From the NCBI GenBank assembly GCA_037953745.1, contig JBAKBP010003170.1:95253-159252 (forward strand): 64,000 nt of DNA. The letters run 5' to 3'. The notes below the pieces were generated by a model. It was given only the letters and a program-made list of their open reading frames with translations, ran no database searches and was not told the DNA's origin. The DNA comes from Lithodes maja (taxonomy: Eukaryota; Arthropoda; Malacostraca; Decapoda; Lithodidae). Of the stretch, positions 44,093-56,026 are shown piece by piece (the first letter of the stretch is position 1; every line of letters starts with the position of its first letter). The position numbers were made by a program, and so were the translations under genes.

Positions 44093-45470
44093 ATCCTTTT
44101 CTGCATTCACTTCCTCCATCGCTTCATACATACTGTATCCTACCTTGTCTGTCTTGCTTGTCCCAATCCGCATGTACAGGTACAGTACTTGCATTTTTTT
44201 GGATGAAAAGGCATCAATGTTCAGACCATCCCTTCATGCCCTCCACATCTCCTTGAAGCAAACCCACATCTTCCTTACTCTTCACTCTTCCATACAGCTT
44301 GGTGTCATCCGCATACAGATATATCTCACTTCCATTAGTTATAACTTCAGGTAAGTCGTTGACAAACATAACGAACAGTAGTGGTCCCAACACAAATCCC
44401 TGAGGTACCCCACTTGTAACTTCCCTCCACCCCGAGCCTATTCCATTCACCAGTACCCTCTGTCTCCGATCTTTCAGGAAGGCTTCTATCCATTTCACAC
44501 ATTTCTCTCCTATACTATAGCTTCTAACTTTCTCCATTAGCCTTTTATGTGGGACCTTATCGAAGGCCTTCATAAAATCGCAATATACCACGTCTATAAC
44601 ATCCCCATCCTCCAGAATTTGCATCCAATCATCTACCACCTTAATTAGCTGTAGTACCGTCGACCTCCCCGGCAAGAATCCGAACTGTCTCCCACTGAAA
44701 AGTTGGTTTGATTTCATATGTTCCATTATTCCTTCTCTAATTACCATATCCATTAGTTTACACTCAACACTTGTCAAACTAACTGGTCTATAGTTTCCTG
44801 GGTCATTTCTCTTTTCCTTCTTAAGTATTGCTGTTATCCAGCAATAATATCCGGCTGTTATCCAGTCCGTCGGGATTTGTCCTACGGGTATTAAAAGATA
44901 CCTCAAATAAAAAATTTAATGGCTCTACTAACATCTTACCTCCTTCCTTTATGATTCTTGGATGTATCCCATCCGGTCCCGGGGACTTACTTCTGTTCAT
45001 TTTTTCTATAGCATTCCTTATTCTAGCATGGGAAAACTCTATTAGTTCTAGTGCTGGTGCCTGTTTAACCCTCCAGCCCCGGGCACTCTAGCTCGCGACT
45101 GTGCTGTGGTACCGGGGGTTTTGACGATTTTTGGGCTATGTAAACTCATCTGTAATTCAATAAATATGGCATGTAATGTTATGAATAAAAAAGTAAAATG
45201 TTCCACAAACCTTCCTCTGTAGAATGCCGTTGAGTAGAGGTCTCTAGCCCCAGTCATTGGATAATGGTGAGCGCGGGAAGACGAGAGCTTTTCGGCGGAA
45301 AATTCTTCCCGCGTTCGGATGTGTCGCCCCGGCCACGGCTACCACGCACCTAGCCGCTCGTCGCGCCAAAGTGTTTATCTCCCTTAGACGATTTTAGTGT
45401 TTGATATTGAGAATGTGATGTTTATTTGATATTTTTATAATTATTTTGAGGCCAATTATATAAAGTATGT

Positions 45471-46003
45471 TTATTAGGGTATCACTATCACTAATATTGC
45501 TCATTTTCACTCGATACCGTACATTTTATTAGTAATTGAGATAGGTTATTGTTATATTAGGCACTGATTATTCGTTATCACAGGTGTTTATTATACTTTG
45601 GCCATCAAGTATTGGGTCTTGTGTCACTTTCACTTTGATAAATATGCTTTAGAGAGTGTCACTGTCACTGATAATGCTCATTTTCACTCGATACGGTACA
45701 TTTTATTAGTAATTGAGGTAGGTTATTGTTATATTAGGCACTGATTATTCGTTATCACAGGTGTTTATTATACTTTGGCCATCAAGTATTGGGTCTTGTG
45801 TCACTTTCATTTTGATAAATATGTTTAGAGAGTGTCACTGTCACTGATAATGCTCATTTTCACTCGATACGGTACATTTTATTAGTAATTGAGGAAGGTT
45901 ATTGGTATATTAGGCACTGATTATTCGTTACCAGAGGTGTTTATTATACTTTGGCCATCAAATATTAGGTCTTGTGTCACTTTCACTTAGTTATATGCTT
46001 TGT
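45471..46003. repeat. 176-bp tandem array in piggyBac
   Basis: Three units with 176-177 bp period (GCTCATTTTCACTCGATAC at about 45499, 45676 and 45852). Each has repeated TCACTTTCAC / GTCACTGTCACTG words and the block GGTTATTGTTATATTAGGC. It lies between the transposase 3' end and the left terminus. Confidence 0.9.
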
Positions 46004-46506
46004 AAACGTTTTATATACAATTTATTGTGTCTTTTTTCACTGATTTATATATTTCTATAGGTTGTAATCATATGAATGTCACTTATTATATACATATGTG
46101 TCACTTTCACATATTCCCAAACTTGACTACTTCCTTTAACGTGACGATAGTGCGTTGGTATATGTGCGATTAGTTTGCTTGGGAAACAGATTAACTTGCT
46201 CATGTAGTAATGTACACCCTATGTGGTGGATTGTGTTCTTTTATTTAATAATTTTCATTTTAGTAAGCGTTGTTTCCACACAGCGATTTTGATAATTTAA
46301 TTTGACTTTATATTGTCCTTGTCCCAATTTTGGTTTGTTTAGTTTGCAAGTTTTACATTTTAAATTATTATGGTGTAATTGTATTTGTATAAATGTTCTC
46401 ATAATACATGACTTTTGTATAACAATAAATTGTTTTACTTCCACTTTTTGCCTATATATATATACTGTACATATTGTCATTATCTTTGGCACTTTCACTA
46501 TGATTA

Positions 46507-49373
46507 TTAGAACTCCTGCTTGGAGTGGTAATCAAAGAAGCACCCTTCAGCACAGAGTGCCACCCTGCACTCCACACACTCCAGGGTGGACTTTTTACCT
46601 GACCTCGCCCTCAGCCTGGTGTTGTAGCAGACATGGCACCGCTTCTGCTGCGTTCTTCCTGATGCTGACTGAGGCAGGGAAACAAGCCTGTGCATATTCA
46701 TGTAATATGCACAGTGCAAGCGGTCAGTAGCGGCGGGCCCAGCATGTGCCACTGCCCTCTGTGGTGTAGCAATACTTCTCCAGGAGCTCCTTCAACACCT
46801 GCTCTTGGAACCTCCGCAGGCTATTGAACTTCCTGGGTGTGTTCTCATTCCGAAGCTTGTAGATGTTGTAGGCGTTCAGAATGGACATGTCCACCATGTG
46901 TAGAAAGAACTTTTTGTACCATCTGCACGAGGTACGCAGGCAGTCAATGAAGCCTATCTGCATGTCGGACTTGTCCACCAGCCTCATGTTGATGTTGTAG
47001 TCCAGGACAGCATCGGGCTTGGTCACCCTGGCCTGGGTGCGGCGATCCACCTTGCCAGTCTCCACCATTTCCCCCTTGTGGATGGTGCTCAGGAGGTTGA
47101 CCTTCCGCTGGTCGTGCCAGTGGATAGCCAGAATGGGCCCCGACTTCTTCCTGAACACATCACCTTTTTTGGTCTTTGGAGGGAAAGTTGGCATGCCCTT
47201 CCTTTTCCCTCGTACTGTGCCTACAGTCCCCGTCTTGCGCTCAAGCAGGTACTGTGAGAGAGTGGGGGACGTGTAGTAATTGTCCGTGAAGAGGACGTGA
47301 TTCTTGTGGAAATAGAGGTCCATCATGGCTTGCACCACTGCTCCGCCAAAGCCAATGATGGGGTCCGCAAGCACGTCCCCTTCCTTCCCGCTCTAGACCA
47401 GGAAGTCCAGGACATAGCCAGGTTGGCAGTCGCACAGCACAAAGAATTTTATGCCAAAGCGATGTCTTTTTGAGGGGATGTACTGCCGAAAACTGAGTTT
47501 TCCCCAGAACACCACAAGAGACTCGTCAATGACGACCTTGCAGAAGGGCTTGAAGTAGGAGGTGAAGCGTTCTCGCATCATCTCGTACAACGTCCTAATC
47601 TTCCACAGCTTGTCTGGGAGGTGGACGTCGGTGTTGGTGACAAGATGGAGCGCTGCGAGGATATCAAGGTACCGGTCGCGAGACATATATTTCCCGAAGG
47701 CAGGGGTGGATATGAGATCATTGGTGATCCAATAGTCAGGCAACCTATGCTTCTTGACATGAGGCATTAGCATGGTGAGTGCCAGGAACACCATGAACTC
47801 GTGATGAGTCACGTCAGTCCACTGCCTCATGTGGCCCTTGGTCACCTTGCCCAAAAAGTGGACCTGAAATTGGTGCTGCTTATTTGTTTCCTTGGTAACA
47901 TACCCTACCACCTCCTCATCAAAAAAGGCCTCAAAAAGTTTGTGTGGTGGAGCATTGGGGCCTGCGGGAAAATTAGGGGTAATGCCTGAACCCTCCTGTA
48001 CCTCATCACAAGCTGGCACATCAGGGTTGTACTCATCCCCGTCAACTACGTCTTGCCACTGAAAAACGTAGAATGGGTCTTGTCGACGCTGACGAGGAGC
48101 TCCAGCTGGTGGCCCAGCACGCCCATGGCCAACTCGGGAGGTGCGCGCCCTACGGCGGCCAGGGCGGCGGCCAGGGCGGCGGCCAGCACGACGCCGGGCC
48201 AAGCGGATGGGTTGAGGGTCGTCCATGTCCATGTAGTCATCGTCAGAGTGGTCATCTTGCCCTGACGGTGGACCTACATAATCATGGCCAGAGTCTTCTG
48301 AGTGGTGCCCTTCATCATCAGTGGCCCCCACATAATCTGGCGGGGAACGAGTGATGCGTGGGCAGCGTGCGGGTGGGCGAGGTGGGGAAGGAGTGGCAGG
48401 TGAGGCTATGTCCCCCCGAGGTCCTGGGCTCCTTGGCCTGCGACGAGTGACAGAAAGCAATGCTTCACTGTCACTAGGCCCAGGTATTGGTGATGCGAGC
48501 TCAAATACTTCTTCAGGAACACATGTTGAAGGCAGGAGAGGTGGGGAAAGTTGCGGGGGCGTATGGCTGGGGCGGGCAGGGGTGGACGCCGCGGGAGCCT
48601 CGAACAAAGCCTGCTTACTTTTCTGTCCTTTTTTGGCATATTTCCTGCCTTTCCCCTTTTCGGCAGCAGTATGTCTCCTGTCAGGGGACCTAGGAGGCAA
48701 ATAGGCCGAAAGTGGGGGGGTCCTCAACCCTTGGCAGTGGTGGGGGTGGTGGGGAAGAATGCGGGGCACCCGGGTCATCTTGGGTGGTTTGGGTAGATAA
48801 GGGAGACAATGGCGGGCGAGATGAGTCACCACGCTCACCCTCACTCACAGCCTCATCCTCACCAAGTCTTTTGGCTTCTTCCCTAGCTGCCGCGGCCGCC
48901 TTTTCAAGTATTTGCTTCTTATATAAGTGTAGCTTGAAAGGCGATTTAGCTGGCGAAGGGCTTGGAGTCGTGTCACTCATGTGAAACTTGGAGAGTGACC
49001 TCGAACTCTCCCACTCACTCACTCTCTGCACTTCACTGTCTTCAGGTAAAACAGCTTCCTCAAAAGCTGGTACATCACCTTCATCACTCTCATCACTCTC
49101 ATGTTCACTCGCAAATCCCACGAATTGCTCGTCTTTGTCACTCTCATCGCCATAATCACTCGACTAATAATTAGCCGAGTTATCACAGCCTTCATCATCA
49201 ACATTATGCTGTGCATCAGCACGCTCATAAAGTCTCAATGTCGTCTCAATACCTCCGGGAGATAACACATTTAGGCGATGGCGTCGGGGTAAGGCGCGAC
49301 GAACTAGGGAGGGCGTTGTAGGGAGCACGGTATCAGACACAGCGGAATCACTATTTGGCGTACTATCCATGAT
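46507..49373 (-). pseudogene. piggyBac transposase, disrupted
   Basis: Probable start MDSTPNSDSAVSD near 49370. The N-terminal 350-400 residues are acidic and proline-rich, low in structure (SEHESDESDEGDVPAF, HHSEDSGHDYVG). The catalytic domain has FMVFLALTMLMPHVKKH, first aspartate in VVIDESLVVFWGK, second in VLFTDNYYTSPTL and third in LDYNINMRLVDKSDMQIG. The C-terminal cysteine-rich finger is CHVCYNTR...CVECRVALC. It is broken by an in-frame TAG at about 49162-49164, a slip near 48700, a TAG at 47393-47395 and a slip near 46740. All three catalytic aspartates are kept. It cuts and pastes at TTAA; the cysteine-rich domain binds element ends. Total about 950 codons, longer than the classic piggyBac because of the N-terminal extension. 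Confidence 0.92.
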
Positions 49374-50073
49374 GGCGTCGGGGTAGATACTGTTGCTGTG
49401 GCGTAGTTTACGTCTGGCGGCGCCACCTACCCTCCCACGATACCAAAAATTTACGCGCGGCATTCGAAAGCACGTACGCAAGCAATGGGCGTTCAAGAGC
49501 CCTTCCGGGTTGCGCGGGCAGAGTTTGTTATGGGCGTTCAAGAGCCCTTCCGGGTCTGGAGGGTTAATGGGAATAGTAGGCACTGCATCATCCGACTCCA
49601 CTGGTTAGTACCTCCCCAAAGTATTTCCCCAGCACCTCTGCTTCCTCCTTATCAGTTTCTGCTCTATTCATATCATCCAAGTCTCCTATCAGTTCTGGGA
49701 TACCTACTCTTCTTGTTAACTTTTCTTGAATATACTTCCAGAATATTTTTGGATGATCCTTCACATTTCTTGCAATCTCTCTTTCCCTCTCCTTCACCCC
49801 CCTCCTTGTCTCCCACCTTATTTTATTGTTTATTTGGCTGCGTTCCAAATCCACTTCTTTAGTTTCTATACTAGACCCATTGTTCTTTTTTAACAATTTT
49901 AGTCTTTCCCACAATCGTTTCTTTCTTCTTATCAATGTCCAAAGCGTTCTTTTCATATGGACGAGATGGGTTGGGTATGAGGGGGGATCTGCCAGGTGTG
50001 GGCCAATCGGCGCTCTGCAGACCCCTGTAATCTTGTGTTGATCTCTGACCGTTTTGGTTAGGTCTGTCCTCAA

Positions 50074-50355
50074 GGTATTAGTGTGTTGGGACTATAATTA
50101 GGCCTTGTAATTAGGGTTGCGTGGGACAGGGATCTACATTGTGTAGGCCGATCGGCTTTCTGCAGACTCCCATTTTCTTATGTTCTTATGTTCTTATGGT
50201 CTGCCTTGTGCGGGCCGGTATGCACTCTGCAGATTTCCATGTTAAGAAAATAAGAAAATGGGAGTCGGCAGAGCCGATTGGCCCACACAAAGCAGATCCC
50301 TCTCACACCCAACCCCAATTATAAGACTTAATAATAGGGCCAGCTCACTAACACC
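50074..50355. repeat. Short inverted junction region between LINE H and LINE I
   Basis: Contains repeated CTTATGTTCTTATG words (50175-50198), the same words that end LINE I at about 52240-52255, and two inverted copies of a segment with GCCGATTGG/CCGATCGGC and CTGCAGA. It therefore looks like the 3' tail of a LINE I-type copy abutting its neighbours. No coding capacity. Confidence 0.6.
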
Positions 50356-52255
50356 ATGAGGACCAACCTCACCAAAACTGTCAGAGGTCAACACAAGATT
50401 ACAGGGGTCTGCAGAGCGACGGCATTAGAACTAATAGAGTTTTCCCATGCTAGAATAAGAAGGGCTATAGAAAAAATGAACAGAAGTAAGTCACCGGGAC
50501 CGGATGGGATACACCCAAGAATCATAAAGGAAGGAGGGGAGATGTTAGTAGATCCATTGAAAATGTTATTTGAGGTATCGTTTAATACAGGACAAATCCC
50601 GATGGACTGGAGAGAGGCGAACATAACAGCTATATTTAAGAAGGGACAGAGAAATGACCCAGGGAATTATAGACCATTCAGTTTGACAAGTGTTGTGTAA
50701 GCTAATGGAAACGGTAATTAGAGAAGGAATAATGGATCATATGAAGTCAAACCAACTTTTCAGTGGGAGACAGTTCGGATTCTTGCCGGGGAGGTCGACG
50801 GTACTACAGCTAATTAAGGTGGTAGATGATTGGATGCAAATTCTAGAAGATGGTGATGTAATAGACGTGGTATATTGCGATTTTATGAAGGCATTCGATA
50901 AGGTCCCACATAAAAGGTTAATAGAGAAAGTTAGAAGCTATAATATAGGGGAGAAATGTGTGAAATGGATAGAAGCCTTCCTGAAAGATTGGAGACAGAG
51001 GGTACTGGTGAATGGAATAGGCTCGGGGTGGAGGGAAATTACAAGTGGGGTACCTCAGGGATCTGTGTTGGGACCACTGCTGTTCGTTATATTTATCAAC
51101 GACTTGCCTGAAGTTATAACTAATGGAAGTGAGGTATACCTGTATGCGGATGACACTAAGCTGTATAGAATAGTGAGGAGTAAGGAAGATATGGGTTTGC
51201 TTCAAGGAGATGTGGAGGGCATGAAGGGATGGTCTGAGCATTGGTTAATGCCTTTTCATCCAAAAAAATGCAAGTACATGCGGATTGGGACCAGCAAGAT
51301 AGATAAGGTAGGATACAGTATGTATGAAGCGATGGAGGAAGTGAATGCAGAAAAGGATATAGGAGTAGTGATAGACAATAAGTTAAATTTCTCAGAACAT
51401 TTAGCGGAAAAGATAAACAAAGCGAATAGAATTGTAGGGCTGATAAGGAGGACATTTGTGTCACTTGACGAAGAAATCTTCAGGAATCTCTATACAGCGC
51501 TGGTTAGGCCGCACCTGGAATATGCGAACCAGGTGTGGGCTCCATATATGGTAAAGGATATAGAAGCAGTGGAGAAAGTGCAGAGGAGAGCTAGCAAGCT
51601 GGTACCAACGTTGAAGAACGCGGGCTATGAGCAGAGGTTGAGGACACTGGGGCTTCCGACACTGGCATATAGGAGAAAGAGAGGGGATATGATAGAGACT
51701 TTTAAGATAGTGTCAGGAAAGTACGATGAGGATGTGTGTGAAGGTATCTTCTTGATGCGGGAGGGAACAAGAACGAGAGGACACTCTAAGAAAATTTACA
51801 AAGAAAGAAATAGGCTTGAGAAGGCAAAGAACTCATTTTGTGATAGAGTGGTAAATGAGTGGAACGCACTGCCCCAGTATGTAGTCGATTCCGAATCAAT
51901 AAGGGAGTTTGAAAGTAATCTTGATAAAGCATGGGGAAGACAAGATTTGAAGTTTGATTATAAAACAAAAATACAGAATAGTAAAAATGTTGCGTCTGCT
52001 ACCGCCGCCGCCAACACCGTGAACGACCGCAGCAGTGCAAGTACTGGTACTGAGCTGGATACACAGGCATAGTTTGCCTTTTTCCAGAGGATCTACTGTA
52101 AGAAACTGTAAGAAACTGTAAGATTGGCCTACACCCAGCAGATACCCCTCACACCCAACCCATTTTGTCCATTTGCCATCTAACTTTATCTTATTCTCTA
52201 TTGTTCTTGGTCCCACTATAGCACTTGGTAGCCTATTTGATCTTATGTTCTTATG
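50356..52255 (+). mobile_element. LINE I: CR1-like LINE 3' part
   Basis: 5'-truncated LINE. The reading starts with the same block as LINE H (HKITGVCRA), then skips directly to ELIEFSHARIRRAIEKMNRS, missing the linker found in LINE H. RT has PGPDGIHPRIIKEGG, YRPFSLTSVV, then a 1-base slip near 50693, CDFMKAFDKVPH, GVPQGSVLGPLLF and LYADDTKLY. The C-terminal block LVPTLKNAGYEQRL and FCDRVVNEWNALP runs to a stop at 52072. The 3' UTR ends in CTTATGTTCTTATG. From 50690 on the frame is fully open (460 codons). Confidence 0.92.
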
Positions 52256-52604
52256 AAATAAGTATATAAATGCAGTGAAAATTGTAACTGAAATAACTAT
52301 ATACTGTAATTATTACAGTGTAAATTGTAACTGAAATTACTATATGTACCAGTATATGGTGTAAATTGTAAGCATTTTGTGAACAGCGATAAGTTAAGTC
52401 AGTGCTTCCCGGCAATGGTATCATTGACAATAATAACTGAATAGTACTTTGAAATAACACACACACACACACAAATACAACTAGTGTAAGTACACTGTGG
52501 AGATACCACTGTATAATAAACTAACCATCGACGGTCAACGGCAATCTTTATCTCTATCTAACTGAATAATAATAGCTGTGGATAACTGCGAGCAAGTGTA
52601 TTTA
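52256..52604. other. Spacer between two LINEs, apparently unique
   Basis: AT-rich, with a short (CA)n at 52457-52473 and a partly repeated GTAAATTGTAACTGAAAT phrase (around 52277 and 52320). No coding or element homology seen. Possibly host DNA. Confidence 0.5.
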
Positions 52605-53489
52605 CCTAATTGTATTTACCTAATTGTAGTTTACAGGAGTTGAGCTAAGCTCGTGTTGTCCCGTCTCTCAATCTACTTTTTATCCAATTTTTTCTTGAAA
52701 ATATGGATGTTCCTTGCCCCTACCACCTCCTCCTCCAGCCCATTCCATTTGTCAATACATCTATAGGGGAAGCTAAACTTCCTGATATCGTTCTAAGCAG
52801 AGTTGATATTGATTAAATCAATTTGATTTAATCACTTGATTAAATCAATGATTTTTTTTACCAAAAAAATAATTATTTTTTTATTTTTTTTATTTTTTTG
52901 ATCTGTGAATCAAGATAAAAAGAATTCTGAAGATTTATCATGCTTTCATAAGTTTGTGTAGGCATTGGTTCATTGTAAGATAGTAGATACTGGTACATTA
53001 TGTAGTAACACAAATAACTGATAGCTTTTAAATTTACAAATATATGTATACAGTATTACCTTTCAACTTTAAAAGAGTACATTGTATGTTAAATCATATA
53101 GTGTTCAGTGAAAAGACAAAACAATCCTGATATGTTTATTATGTGAAAACAGAACAATAATAATTTATCAATCAATATGTATTAATATTATTCCAGAAAG
53201 TTCAGAAACAGCATCTACATCTAAATATGATTAGAACTTAAAGTAGGCTACTAAATAAAAATCCTGATACGGTTATATTTACAAAAAACGGAAACATAAT
53301 CATTTATCAATCAATATTATTTTGTTTCCAGAAACAGCATCTTCATATAAATAAGATTAGATCTTCAAGTACTGTACTAAGTAAAGAATTATAGAAGTAA
53401 ATAACCAAGCTTCAGTGAATTCACTAAATAAAAAACTAAAAGAACTATGCAATTAAACCTCAGTGAATTCATTTAATTTCATTAACAGA

Positions 53490-55406
53490 TTTCTATTTCT
53501 GTGGTGAGCCTGTGTTGTAATTTTTGTAAATGAATACAAGTTTTGCCGCTTTTTCGGTTCCTAACCTATTTCTGAGTTTTGACTGAACAAGTCCAAAGGA
53601 TGAAAATATCCTCTCAACACCAGCACTAGAAGCTGTTGTTGTGAATATTTTCTAATTAGATCAGAAAAATCTCCATCAACTGTTTTGCCCAAAGAAAGCC
53701 ACCATGCAAGTGGTCCAGCTTGGACTGAATGATCTGAAAACATATATGGCTGAAAAGGGGGAAGTTCTGCTCTATACATCATTATAAGAGGAACTGTTGA
53801 AGGATAATTTTCATGAACCCATTCCAGTGTTTTCTTCCTCACTAGTCAGTTTTTTTCCCTTATAAACTGGATGCAGAATATTTGCCAGATAGTGAACAGG
53901 TGTGAGTGCTAATGTCATCCGTTTATTAAACTTACTTGTTATGGTAGCTCTATCACCTGACCGAGTAGACTCCTCTGTTAGCCGTTTCTCTAAGTCTTTC
54001 CACACTTCAGTCATTTCTCCAATATCACATCTGTCCCTTTGAGATTTATCAAGTGCTACTGCAATATGCTTTAGAATTTTTAGCATATCTTCAGCACACC
54101 GTTTAATATTAGTGTCCATCACTTTCCTTATGATGTTTGAGTCTAATGCCTGCCTTTTTTCACCGTCACACACAGCTACTAATATTGGCCAATTGTTCAA
54201 ATAAGCCTCTAAGCAGTCAGTCAAGGTATTCCACCGAACATCTTGTGGCATGACCAAGGCTGATCCGCCAGCTGATTTGTAGGTTGCTGAGGCAGTGTGA
54301 TTATTCCTAAAATACTTCACAATATGTACAATGTGTTCTTTGATATTGCCTATTTCTAGATCTTTGGCTAACAGATTTAAAATGTGTGCTGAACATCCAT
54401 AACAGATCAAGTCACACTCATCATCTTTCAATAGCTCTGTTCTCATTTTTGCAATATTAGCAGCATTGTCTGTTACAAAGCTACCAACTTTGCATTTATA
54501 TTTCTGTTCAGCTGTTTTTATTGAACTTTTAGCAACTATTTTAAGATAATCAGATGTATGTGGGTGACCTGATGTGTCAATTGTGTCCACAAGATAAACT
54601 GCACTTGTGTTATCAGCTGAGTGAACAGTGACAGTAGCACATATTACAGGTTCATTGGAAACATTTGTCCACCCATCAAGACTCATGCAGGCCGGTTTTC
54701 CTTCCAGTTGTAGTACACTATTCTCACACTCTTTGGTATATACCTTATCTAATAATTTGCCAGCAATATCTATCCTACTGGGTAACTTGTATCCTGGCCT
54801 CAATATGTTTACCATGTCTATAAAGGATTTATGTTCAACAATCTTGAAAGGAGAATTAGTTGCATACACCATTGTTGCAACTTTTTCATCGATGTTTTCC
54901 TTTTCCCCTTTTGTTGTCCTGACACCATACTGCAGGATACTTCTAGTTTGGCTGGATGATGCAGCTTTTTTACATTTATAAGTAGGAGAGCTGACAACTG
55001 GAGAAGGTTCTGAAGAACTACGCTTTAAAGGTAATGAAACAGATGGGATATTTGTACTGACAACTGAAGCTCCTAATGCAGATGAGGTTGTTGCCATGCA
55101 GAGTACTGAGGAAGTGACTCCTGATGTTGTTGGTGGTTGAAAATGTTGATCAACTTGCTCATTTCCATCTGCAAAAGGAGTACTACCATCTGTTGTTTCT
55201 TCCTCAATTTCATTTTCATCAAGATTTTCTGGTTCTCTTGGTGGCCCATTGCATTTCTTCTTATGATCTCGCAAGCGCTGCACTAAGCCCTGCATTTCTT
55301 TACCACAGTCTTTACATTTTGCACGAATACCCTTTTTGTGTGACTCAACTGCTAATTCTTCAAATTCAGACCAAATACTGTCTTTTTGTCTTCCTGCTTT
55401 TCTCAT
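53490..55406 (-). pseudogene. hAT transposase, two frameshifts
   Basis: Starts MRKAGRQKDSIWSEFEEL at 55406. N-terminal BED-type finger (CKDCGKEMQGL, then a spaced H...C in RDHKKKC). Middle: DUF659/hAT core with CMSLDGWTNVSNEPVI, GSFVTDNAANIAKMR (catalytic aspartate region), CYGCSAHILNLLAKDLE and MPQDVRWNTLTDCLEAYL. The 531-codon frame ends at 53811. A slip near 53840 leads to WVHENYPSTVPL and PLAWWLSLGK, and a second slip near 53640 to the C-terminal dimerisation block SSAGVERIFSSFGLVQSK. So all domains are there but in three frames. Cut-and-paste enzyme generating 8-bp duplications. Confidence 0.92.
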
Positions 55407-56022
55407 TGTTGCTAATTATATAATTTTATCCTGAAACTGCTGTCACATGGAAAAAGCACTTTAGTATTATATGCAGTACAGTAGATCTAGGAGTATATTA
55501 ATTAAAACATTCAGTACAACTGCTTGTTACTTGTCAATGGTGTTATATTACCACATGTACTTTGTATTTTATTTTAGATTTTATAAAATTAATATCTTCA
55601 GTAATTTTAGATATTTTTTTTTCATTAGTTGTAAATAAGAAGTACTTAATAATTCAATGTTTTGTCTAGTAGAGTAACAGTCCAGTATTACTGTTCTGCA
55701 GCTCAGGTCTAATAAATATGAATGTTTTGATTCACTTTTGAATACAGCGAGTCCCAAAAGTTTTGGTTGATGCTTCAACGGTTGACAGTTTAGGACTTTA
55801 GGTAACTCTTAAGTAAAAAAAATGTTCTATTGACATACATGTTTTTCTCAGTACCGGTAGTTATAGTGTTATACATAACTACATATTAGATTTACATTAT
55901 TTCATATCTCCATTATATCTCTAGGCTATTACATAAATACTAGATTCAAGTTTGTATGATATAATATTATAATATATGAAAAACTAATGCAAAACTGTAC
56001 ATTTTAACCTTGTTTACTGCTT
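55407..56022. other. hAT 5' non-coding sequence
   Basis: AT-rich, upstream of the transposase start on the minus strand, with no ORF of note. Would hold the transposase promoter. Confidence 0.5.
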
Positions 56023-56026
56023 AACC

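Larger units (their letters stand above)
45069..49563 (-). mobile_element. piggyBac transposon, nearly full length
   Basis: 4495 bp flanked by TTAA at 45065-45068 and 49564-49567, inside LINE H. Ends CCCTCCAGCCCCGG and GGAGGG are shared with the T1 elements. One terminus carries two GGGCGTTCAAGAGCCC motifs (49487-49502, 49532-49547), each followed by TTCCGGG, 45 bp apart. It encodes a DDD transposase on the minus strand and has a 176-bp tandem array at the other side. TTAA target, short inverted ends and the transposase family agree. This copy is inactivated by a few stops and slips but is structurally complete. Confidence 0.95.
44093..50073 (-). mobile_element. LINE H: CR1-like LINE, split by piggyBac
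   Basis: Minus-strand LINE in two parts, 49568-50073 (linker: RRKKRLWERLKLLKKNN and FWKYIQEKLTRRVGIPEL) and 44093-45064 (RT with YRPVSLTSVECK, CDFMKAFDKVPH, GVPQGFVLGPLLF and LYADDTKLYG). The piggyBac element sits at the TTAA between them. It ends abruptly at the DIRS edge (AEKDI), so the C-terminal third and 3' UTR are absent. Frame is broken near 44870. It is the same family as LINE I at 50356-52255. Confidence 0.87.
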
